Assembly (NCBI RefSeq): GCF_036347055.1 | Contig: NZ_CP108882.1 | Location: 2,245,001-2,309,000, forward strand | DNA: 64,000 nt | Direction: 5' to 3' | From: Streptomyces sp. NBC_00820 | Lineage (GTDB): Bacteria; Actinomycetota; Actinomycetes; Streptomycetales; Streptomycetaceae | In this document: one piece after another, positions 57,537 through 64,000 of the stretch | How the letters are laid out: every line of letters begins with the position of its first letter | Numbering within the stretch: position 1 is the first letter of the stretch | Translations under genes and position numbers: made by a program | The notes under the pieces: generated by a model | The model's input: the letters and a program-made list of their open reading frames with translations, nothing else | What the model was told of the DNA's origin: nothing | Databases searched by the model: none

Positions 57537-57597
57537 CCCCCTCCGGCCGGCCCGCCCGCGCGCCGCGTTGTCGGTGCCGGTCGATAAAGTCACCCGC

Positions 57598-59109
57598 ATG
57601 GCACGGATTGCGATGATCGGCGCCGGGATGGGCGCGATGGCGGCCGCTGCCCGGCTGGCCGTCGCGGGCCACCGGGTGGTGGTGTACGAGCGTACGGAGA
57701 CGTACGGCGGCGCGGTGCGCCGTTTCGAGCGGGACGGGTTCGCCTTCGACACGGGCCCGGGGCTGCTGACGCTGCCCGCCGTCTACCGCGACCTGTTCGT
57801 CAAGACGGGCAAGGAGCCGCTGGAGGACGTGGTCGAGCTGGTCCAGGTCGACCCCTCGTCGCGGCACGTCTTCGCGGACGGCAGCGAGGTGTCCCTGCCG
57901 AACGCCTCGCGCGCGGGTGTCGTGGCGGCCCTGGACGAGGCGCTGGGCGCGGGGGCCGGGCAGCGCTGGGGCGACTTCCTGGTGCGGGCCCGCGAGGCCT
58001 GGGACCGCACCCGCCGGCCGCTGCTGGAGGAGCCCCTGTGGCCGAACTGGCGGGTGCTGGCGGAGCAGGAGCCGTATCCGGCCGTCCCGCACAAGCGGCT
58101 GCTGCGCACGCGCCGGGCGCGCACGCTCGCCGAGATCGGTGCCTGGGAGCTGCGCGACGAGCGCCTGGAGGACCTGCTGGGCAGCCACGCGCTCGCGTAC
58201 GGCCTCGATCCCCGCAGCACCCCGGCGAGCGCGGCCGTGCTGCCGTACATGGAGCACGCGTTCGGCATCTGGTACGTGCGCGGCGGCCTGCGGGAGCTGG
58301 CGCGCGCGGTGTACGAGCGGTGTGTGCGGCGCCGGGTCGAGTTCGTCTTCGGCACCGAGGTCACCGGGATCGTGGAGAAGGACGGCCGGGCCGCCGGTGT
58401 GGAGCTGGCCGACGGCACGGTGACGGAGGCGGACCATGTCGTCGCGGACCTGGATCCGGCGCGGCTGCGGGCGCTGACGGATCGTCCGCTGGACGCGGAG
58501 GGTGACGTACGGCCCGATCCGGTCGCACCGCCGGCCGGCCGGTTCAGCGTGCTCATGGCCCTGCGCGGCGGGCGCGAGGCGGGAGCCGCGCACCGCACGG
58601 TCGTCCACGCGCCGGACACCCAGACCGAGCTGGACCTGCTGGTCTGCCCGGGCGGCGACCTGCCCGTGTGTCCGACGGTGACCGTGCTGCGCCCCGACGA
58701 CCCCGCGCTCCGGCCGGACGGCGCACACGAGTCGGTGGTGGTGTCCGCCGTGCTGTCGACGGATTCCGGCTGGGATCAGCAGGACACGGTCCGGAGCTAC
58801 ACGGACTTCCTGCTCAAGGCCGCCGGGTCGGCGATACCCCGGCTGGCCGAGCGTCTGCTGTGGCACGAGGTGCGCACTCCCGCGCACACCGAGGACGAGA
58901 CGGGTGCCTGCCACGGGTCCGTGCCCGCTCCCGCGCTCGCCGCCGGCCGGGGCCGCTTCCTGCACCCGGCGAACACCACGCGGCTGCCCGGTCTGTACCG
59001 GGTGGGCGGCTGGTCCCACCCCGGCGGCGGGCTGGCGCACGCGGGCATGTCGGGTGCGCTGGTGGCCGGACTGATCGTGGAGGGCCCGGACTTCCGCGGC
59101 TCCCAGTGA
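57598..59109 (+). CDS. FAD-dependent phytoene desaturase-like oxidoreductase
   Basis: A 503-residue flavoprotein of the CrtI/phytoene desaturase-like group. The dinucleotide site is IAMIGAGMGAMAAAARLAVAGHRVVVYERTETYGGAVRRF. The segment FAFDTGPGLLTLPAVYRDLF follows, and the C-terminal FAD segment is LYRVGGWSHPGGGLAHAGMSGALVAGLI. No other carotenoid genes are nearby, so the substrate is uncertain. ATG at 57598 has TAAAGT exactly 7 bases upstream and no Shine-Dalgarno sequence. Confidence 0.92.
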   Translation: MARIAMIGAGMGAMAAAARLAVAGHRVVVYERTETYGGAVRRFERDGFAFDTGPGLLTLPAVYRDLFVKTGKEPLEDVVELVQVDPSSRHVFADGSEVSLPNASRAGVVAALDEALGAGAGQRWGDFLVRAREAWDRTRRPLLEEPLWPNWRVLAEQEPYPAVPHKRLLRTRRARTLAEIGAWELRDERLEDLLGSHALAYGLDPRSTPASAAVLPYMEHAFGIWYVRGGLRELARAVYERCVRRRVEFVFGTEVTGIVEKDGRAAGVELADGTVTEADHVVADLDPARLRALTDRPLDAEGDVRPDPVAPPAGRFSVLMALRGGREAGAAHRTVVHAPDTQTELDLLVCPGGDLPVCPTVTVLRPDDPALRPDGAHESVVVSAVLSTDSGWDQQDTVRSYTDFLLKAAGSAIPRLAERLLWHEVRTPAHTEDETGACHGSVPAPALAAGRGRFLHPANTTRLPGLYRVGGWSHPGGGLAHAGMSGALVAGLIVEGPDFRGSQ

Positions 59110-59110
59110 C

Positions 59111-59166
59111 GGATCCCGCTGTCGGGACCGGTCCCGACACGGGCTCCGGTCCCGGTAGCGGGATCC
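59111..59166. terminator. Nested hairpin between converging genes
   Basis: Outer arms ggatcccgct (59111-59120) and agcgggatcc (59157-59166) enclose an 18-bp perfect palindrome (59121-59138). It lies between two converging stop codons. Confidence 0.75.
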
Positions 59167-59199
59167 GGTCTCAGTAGCGGGATCCGGTCTCAGTAGCGG
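59155..59199. repeat. 19-bp tandem duplication spanning a stop codon
   Basis: Units gtagcgggatccggtctca at 59155-59173 and 59174-59192 are followed by a partial gtagcgg. The second unit contains the stop codon of the Tyr-rich protein gene, so a spare in-frame-like end lies directly downstream. Confidence 0.85.
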
Positions 59200-60167
59200 T
59201 ACTGCTCGTCGTACCCGTTGCCCGGCTGCTGCTGCGCCTGGCCCTGGTACGGGTACTGCTGCTCCTGCGGGAGTTCGCCGCCGTAGGTCTCGTCGGTGCG
59301 CTGCTGCGGTACCCAGACGCCGCCGGCCGGTGTCTCTCCGTAGCCGCCGGTGCCGTACGCCTCCTGGCCGTAGCCCTGCTGGGCGTACTGCTGCTGGGCG
59401 TAGGCGGGGTCGTAGGAGCCGTCGCCGTTGTAGGACTGGGCGCCGACGTAGGGGTCGGAGTAGTTGGCGTAGCCCTGCTGCCCTGCGGCGTCGTAGCCGT
59501 AACCCTGCTGGCCGTAGCCGGAGTAGTCGTAGGCGTAGGCCTGGTCGGCGCCCTGGGGCTGGGTGGCGGCCGCGTGGGCCGGGCCGCCGTAGATGCCGTA
59601 GGAGCCGGTGTCCTCGGGCATGGGCTGCGGCTCGTAGACGGTGGTGGTCTCGGCGGCCACCGGCTCGGGGCCGCGCACCGGGGTGAACACGTCGTCGTGG
59701 TCGTACTCGTCGCGCTCGTAGGCCTCTTGGCCCTGGCCGTAGCCGCCGTCGGTCTCGCCGTGGGCGTGGTCGTCGCGGCCGCGGGGGTCTGCGTCGGCGG
59801 CGTCCCCCGCGTACTCGGAGTACTCCGGGTCGACGTCGTCGTCCAGGCCGGGATCCTGGCGGCCCGCCTTGCCGCGGCGGCGCTTGCTGACGGCGCCGTC
59901 CTCGCCCTCGTCGGGCCGCTTGACCGCCCAGCCGGACGCGAAGCCGCGCCGGAAGGACAGCGTGACGTAGGTCTGGCCGATCGCGAAGGCGATCGCTCCG
60001 AGACCGATGACGACGACGGACGGGATCAGCACACCGAGCACGACGCCCAGGAAGCCGCCGAACGCCAACAGCCGCCAGCGCAGCCGTGCCTTGTACTGAA
60101 GCAGCACCTCGCCGAGCAACCACAGCGCGACGATGCCGAACGCGATGTAGAGGACCGTCCAGCCCAT
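59190..60167 (-). CDS. Membrane protein with long Tyr/Gly/Gln-rich low-complexity tail
   Basis: A 325-residue protein of unknown function. Residues 1-65 hold two membrane segments (LYIAFGIVALWLLGEVLL and LLAFGGFLGVVLGVLIPSVVVIGLGAIAF), followed by FRRGFASGWAVKRPDEGEDG. The remaining 230 residues are acidic then strongly Tyr, Gly and Gln-rich (DYSGYGQQGYGYDAAGQQGY and similar), resembling prion-like or FUS-type tails that can phase-separate. The tail should be cytoplasmic if the N-terminal hairpin has both ends inside. It ends EQYRY. Upstream of metF's 3' end on the same strand. Confidence 0.85.
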   Translation of the reverse strand: MGWTVLYIAFGIVALWLLGEVLLQYKARLRWRLLAFGGFLGVVLGVLIPSVVVIGLGAIAFAIGQTYVTLSFRRGFASGWAVKRPDEGEDGAVSKRRRGKAGRQDPGLDDDVDPEYSEYAGDAADADPRGRDDHAHGETDGGYGQGQEAYERDEYDHDDVFTPVRGPEPVAAETTTVYEPQPMPEDTGSYGIYGGPAHAAATQPQGADQAYAYDYSGYGQQGYGYDAAGQQGYANYSDPYVGAQSYNGDGSYDPAYAQQQYAQQGYGQEAYGTGGYGETPAGGVWVPQQRTDETYGGELPQEQQYPYQGQAQQQPGNGYDEQYRY

Positions 60168-60223
60168 GTACGCCCCTCTCCCAGTGACCGCTACGCAGTG
60201 TGTCGTATGACCGTGCGGCCGGT

Positions 60224-61182
<959 letters not shown>

Positions 61183-61259
61183 CCGGGCATCGGTGAATTG
61201 ACCGAATTACCGGCTTCCTGTCCACCCCTTGGACAGACGGCCCCTCGGTGTGGCGCAGC

Positions 61260-61907
61260 TCAGGCCTGCCGCAGCCGCTTCGCGAACCGGGCCGCCTCGG
61301 CTCCCGGGTCGTCGGCCTCGGTGAGTGCGCGGACCACGACCACCCGGCGGGCGCCCGCGTCGAGCACCTCGTCGAGGTTGTGCGGGCCGATGCCGCCGAT
61401 GGCGAACCAGGGGCGGTCGGTGCCCAGTGCCGCGGTGGCGCGGACCAGGTCGAGGCCGGGGGCGTGCCGGCCCGGCTTGGTCGGGGTGGGCCAGCACGGG
61501 CCGGTGCAGAAGTAGTCCACGCCCTCCTGGACGGCGGCGGCCGCCGCCTCGGACGCGGTGTGCGTGGAGCGGCCGATCAGGACGTCGTCGCCGAGGATCG
61601 CGCGGGCCGCGGGCACCGGGAGGTCGCCCTGCCCGAGGTGCAGCACGGCGGAGCCGGCCGCGTGGGCGACGTCCGCCCGGTCGTTGACCGCGAGCAGCTT
61701 GCCGTGCCGGGCGCAGGCGTCGGCGAGGACCTGGAGGTACTCGAGTTCCTCGGCGGCCTCGATGCCCTTGTCGCGCAGCTGCACGATGTCGACACCCCCG
61801 GCGAGGACCGCGTCCAGGAACTCGGCGAGGTCGCCCTGCCGCCTGCGGGCGTCCGTGCAGAGGTACAGCCGGGCGTCGGCGAGCGCGGTGCGGGCGGTGT
61901 CGGACAT
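61260..61907 (-). CDS. thiE: Thiamine phosphate synthase
   Basis: A 215-residue TIM-barrel enzyme that joins HMP-diphosphate with thiazole phosphate to form thiamine phosphate. Seen: [59 protein letters not shown] (diphosphate/Mg site), [26 protein letters not shown] and [29 protein letters not shown]. No TPP riboswitch could be found in its leader. ATG at 61907 with a GGGGGA stretch upstream. Confidence 0.96.
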   Translation of the reverse strand: MSDTARTALADARLYLCTDARRRQGDLAEFLDAVLAGGVDIVQLRDKGIEAAEELEYLQVLADACARHGKLLAVNDRADVAHAAGSAVLHLGQGDLPVPAARAILGDDVLIGRSTHTASEAAAAAVQEGVDYFCTGPCWPTPTKPGRHAPGLDLVRATAALGTDRPWFAIGGIGPHNLDEVLDAGARRVVVVRALTEADDPGAEAARFAKRLRQA

Positions 61908-61929
61908 GCGCGGGTCCCCCGTGGTCGGC

Positions 61930-61994
61930 GCCCGGGGCCGGCGGCCCCGGGCGTGCGAGCGGGTGGCGTACGGGCCGGGCCCGGTACGCCACCC
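61930..61994 (-). terminator. Two hairpins between the Rv2175c-like gene and thiE
   Basis: Hairpin 1 pairs 61961-61971 with 61984-61994 (11 bp) just after the upstream stop codon. Hairpin 2 pairs 61930-61939 with 61943-61952 (10 bp) close to thiE. The first is terminator-like; the second could lie in the thiE leader. Confidence 0.65.
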
Positions 61995-62010
61995 GTGGTG
62001 CGGATCAGGT

Positions 62011-62376
62011 TCAGACGGCGAGCGCCTGGGCGCGGCGCTTCACCTCCGTACCGCGATTCTCGGTCAGGGCCTGCGCGGGCGTGCCGGGCAGGGTCGGGTC
62101 GGGGGTGAAGAGCCATTCGATCATCTCTTCTACCGTGAAGCCGTCGTCCCGCAGGAGCGTCAGGGTGCCTACCAGGCCCTTGACGACCTTGTCCCCGTCG
62201 ATGAAGGCGGCGGGGACGTACAGCGCCCGGTTCTCACCTCGGCGTACGGCGATGAGCTGGCCCTCCTTGACCAGCTGCCGCACGCGCGTCACCTCGACAC
62301 CGAGCTGTTCGGCGATGTCGGGGAGGGCGAGCCAGGCGGGGACGAGAGTTTCGAGTTTTGCGTCAATCTCGGTCAC
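62011..62376 (-). CDS. Rv2175c family winged-helix DNA-binding protein
   Basis: A 121-residue protein with an N-terminal helix-turn-helix ([45 protein letters not shown]) and a second helical domain ([30 protein letters not shown]). It matches the layout of mycobacterial Rv2175c, a substrate of the kinase PknL. Targets are unknown. The start codon is GTG at 62376 with TACGCT exactly 7 bases upstream, another probable leaderless gene. Confidence 0.9.
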   Translation of the reverse strand: MTEIDAKLETLVPAWLALPDIAEQLGVEVTRVRQLVKEGQLIAVRRGENRALYVPAAFIDGDKVVKGLVGTLTLLRDDGFTVEEMIEWLFTPDPTLPGTPAQALTENRGTEVKRRAQALAV

Positions 62377-62498
62377 GGAACCAAGCGTAGGCGCTCCGCC
62401 GGTCCGGCCGCGATGTGTCGCGTTTCGTCCGTGGCTGCGTCGTGGCCGCTCGCCCGGTTCCCCGCGCCCCTCGGGTGCGCCGCCGGCGAGGGCGCCGA

Positions 62499-63731
62499 TC
62501 AGGTGGCCGTGGCTTCCTTGAGGGGGCGGGAGGGGTCGGCGAGGGCCTCCGGGTCCATCCGGCGGGCCGCCTCGATCAGCCGCCGTCCCTGGGCCAGATC
62601 ACGCGGGCGGCCCACGGCCAGGAGGGCGACCAGGTGGTCCTCGCGCAGCCAGCACACCGACCAGGCCGGGCTCGCCGGATCGCCGCGCCACACCATCCGG
62701 TCGGCCGTGGCGTGGTGGCCCACGTACTGCACGAACCGGCCGAACTGCTCGGACCAGAAGTACGGCACCGGGTCGTAGACCGGCGTCTCGTCGCCCACGA
62801 TGTGCGCGGCGACCGTGCGCGGGCCCTGCAGGGCGTTGTCCCAGTGGTGGATCAGCAGCCGGGCGCCGTAGCGGGCCGAGGGGAACGAGGCGCAGTCGCC
62901 GACCGCGTACACGTCCTCGGCGCTGGTGCGCAGGTGCGCGTCGGCCACGATCGCGCCGTCCGGGCCCAGCTCGATCCCGGAGCCGGCCAGCCAGCCGGTG
63001 GCGGGGCGCGCGCCGATGCCGACCACGACGGCGTCCGCGGGCAGCCGTGAGCCGTCGGTGAGCACCACCGCGCCGGGTTCGACGCGCTCCACGCGCGCGG
63101 CGGTGCGCAGCTCGGCTCCGCTGTCGGCGTACCAGGTGGCCATCGGGGCGGCGACCTCGGCGGGCAGCGCGCCCGGCAGCGGCCGGTCGGCGGCCTCGAC
63201 GACCGTCACCGCGCAGCCCGCCTCGCGGGCCGCCGTGGCGAACTCGGCGCCGATCCAGCCGGCGCCGACGACCACGATGTCGTGCTGCCGGGCGAGCACG
63301 GGCCGCAGCCGCTCGGCGTCGTCCAGGGTGCGCAGCAGGTGCACGCCGGGGACGCCCTCGGCGCCGGGGAGCATGAGCGGTTCGGCGCCGGTGGCGAGGA
63401 CCAGGACGTCGTACGGGACGGGTCCGGCCTCGGTGTCCAGCTCGTGCTCGGCGGGGCGCACGCCCAGCGCCTCGCAGCCCAGCCGCAGGTCGATGCCGAG
63501 GGACTCGAAGTCGACCTCGAAGGCGGAACCCTCGGACCTGCCGAGCAGCACCGCCTTGGACAGCGGCGGCCGGTCGTACGGCTGGTGGGGTTCGGCGCCG
63601 ACGACGGTCACCGTGCCCTTGAAGCCCTGTTCCCGCAGGGCGACCGCGGTCTGCACCCCGGCCATGCCCGCGCCGACGACGACCACGCGCCGCTCCTGGG
63701 ACGTTCCCTCTTGCGCTGTCTGCTCGCTCAC
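62499..63731 (-). CDS. NAD(P)/FAD-dependent oxidoreductase (ferredoxin reductase-like)
   Basis: A 410-residue two-dinucleotide flavoprotein. FAD loop VVVVGAGMAGVQTAVALREQG (first GxGxxG at about 20-25), NAD loop IVVVGAGWIGAEFATAAREAG (about residue 154), second FAD motif VYAVGDCASFPSARYG, and a C-terminal reductase domain (HHWDNALQGPRTVAAHIVG). It resembles rhodocoxin or putidaredoxin reductases and may feed ferredoxins and P450s, none of which is in this window. GTG at 63731 with TATGGT 6 bases upstream. Confidence 0.94.
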   Translation of the reverse strand: MSEQTAQEGTSQERRVVVVGAGMAGVQTAVALREQGFKGTVTVVGAEPHQPYDRPPLSKAVLLGRSEGSAFEVDFESLGIDLRLGCEALGVRPAEHELDTEAGPVPYDVLVLATGAEPLMLPGAEGVPGVHLLRTLDDAERLRPVLARQHDIVVVGAGWIGAEFATAAREAGCAVTVVEAADRPLPGALPAEVAAPMATWYADSGAELRTAARVERVEPGAVVLTDGSRLPADAVVVGIGARPATGWLAGSGIELGPDGAIVADAHLRTSAEDVYAVGDCASFPSARYGARLLIHHWDNALQGPRTVAAHIVGDETPVYDPVPYFWSEQFGRFVQYVGHHATADRMVWRGDPASPAWSVCWLREDHLVALLAVGRPRDLAQGRRLIEAARRMDPEALADPSRPLKEATAT

Positions 63732-63932
63732 CCGATCACCATAGCCACCCGATCGACATAGTCACCTGACGCGCCGCCAGTCTCCGGGCGTGGCCCGCGG
63801 GCGGAAAGGTCCTGGTCAGGGTTTCCCTTACGGGTGCCGGACGGCGCGGGCTAGGGTCTTTCTTCCGGATCAGGCCGGCTCCGGTCTGCGGTGCCTTCTG
63901 GCCTACCCGAGCGGGGTCTGGTGCGTGCAGCT
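63732..63932. other. Intergenic region at the right edge
   Basis: About 200 bases upstream of the flavoprotein gene on the minus strand and presumably of a plus-strand gene beyond the edge. The plus strand has TAGGGT at about 63852. No gene is visible. Confidence 0.4.
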
Positions 63933-64000
63933 GCAAGGCGGAGGAGGGAGCCGACGCGGCGCGTCGGCGACCGACGACAACGCCGCAGATGGGCGTGCCA
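63933..64000. mobile_element. Second copy of the MITE-like core (cut by right edge)
   Basis: In reverse orientation it repeats the order seen at 21615-21690: cgttgtcg, a hairpin (here gccgacg / cgtcggc, 63950-63956 with 63962-63968), cctccgccttgc (63933-63944 reversed) and a gcac-gcacc end. Terminal inverted repeats are not visible within the window, so this could also be another structured element. Confidence 0.55.

Noticed and set aside
61990..62020. TPP-riboswitch-like string (TCTGAACCTGATCCG on the minus strand) upstream of thiE
   Set aside because: It overlaps the stop codon of the Rv2175c-like gene. The partner CTGAGA element and the conserved downstream helix are missing, and terminator-like hairpins follow at once.

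Overview
The window is chromosomal DNA of a Streptomyces (or a very close relative). It has very high G+C, frequent GTG starts, a complete LL-DAP-type dcw cluster flanked by sepF, yggT and a repeat-rich divIVA, an actinobacterial ileS T-box, and many families typical of Streptomyces (DUF3040, SAV_6107-like HEPN, Rv2175c-like regulator, NYN protein). No rRNA, tRNA, CRISPR array, prophage or intact insertion sequence was found.

Layout. 1-18 kb: an ABC-2 exporter pair cut by the left edge, a NYN-domain protein, a 58-residue basic protein, dnaE, a DUF2252 protein, a membrane protein and membrane-anchored thioredoxin-fold protein, secreted PhoD phosphatase, a dienelactone hydrolase, a CPA1 antiporter, and a minus-strand group with GNAT, RluD, LspA and a DksA-like protein carrying a histone H1-like Ala/Lys domain. 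18-22 kb: ileS behind a T-box leader, then a MITE-like element and two strong terminators. 22-40 kb: divIVA-yggT-sepF-yggS-pgeF-ftsZ-ftsQ-murG-ftsW-murD-mraY-murF-murE-ftsI-ftsL-rsmH, all on the minus strand and mostly overlapping or closely spaced. It is transcribed at least from a strong promoter about 230 bp upstream of rsmH and from one in the ftsQ-ftsZ gap.

40-52.8 kb: beta-carbonic anhydrase, a MoxR/DUF58/transglutaminase operon, DUF3040, a methyltransferase, a HEPN protein, and an AraC-VOC-UvrA-like group resembling a drug or DNA-damage resistance cassette. 52.9-56.4 kb: an operon of a degenerate ABC ATPase, a YhgE/Pip-type membrane protein and a TetR regulator, with a 26-bp palindrome before the first gene. 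56.8-64 kb: DUF4126, a phytoene-dehydrogenase-like flavoprotein, a membrane protein with a Tyr/Gly/Gln-rich tail, metF, thiE, an Rv2175c-like regulator and a ferredoxin-reductase-like flavoprotein; the right edge carries a second copy of the MITE-like core.

The core of the window is polar-growth and division machinery: precursor synthesis (murD, murE, murF, mraY, murG), septal synthesis (ftsI, ftsW), divisome assembly (ftsL, ftsQ, ftsZ, sepF) and tip growth (divIVA). Of the less ordinary signals, I rate highest the T-box-controlled IleS2 with a swapped GxHH signature motif, two repeat families whose hairpin stems differ in sequence but keep pairing, and the degenerate ABC/YhgE/TetR operon with its probable operator. 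All assignments rest on reading the sequence and family knowledge; no database search was run.
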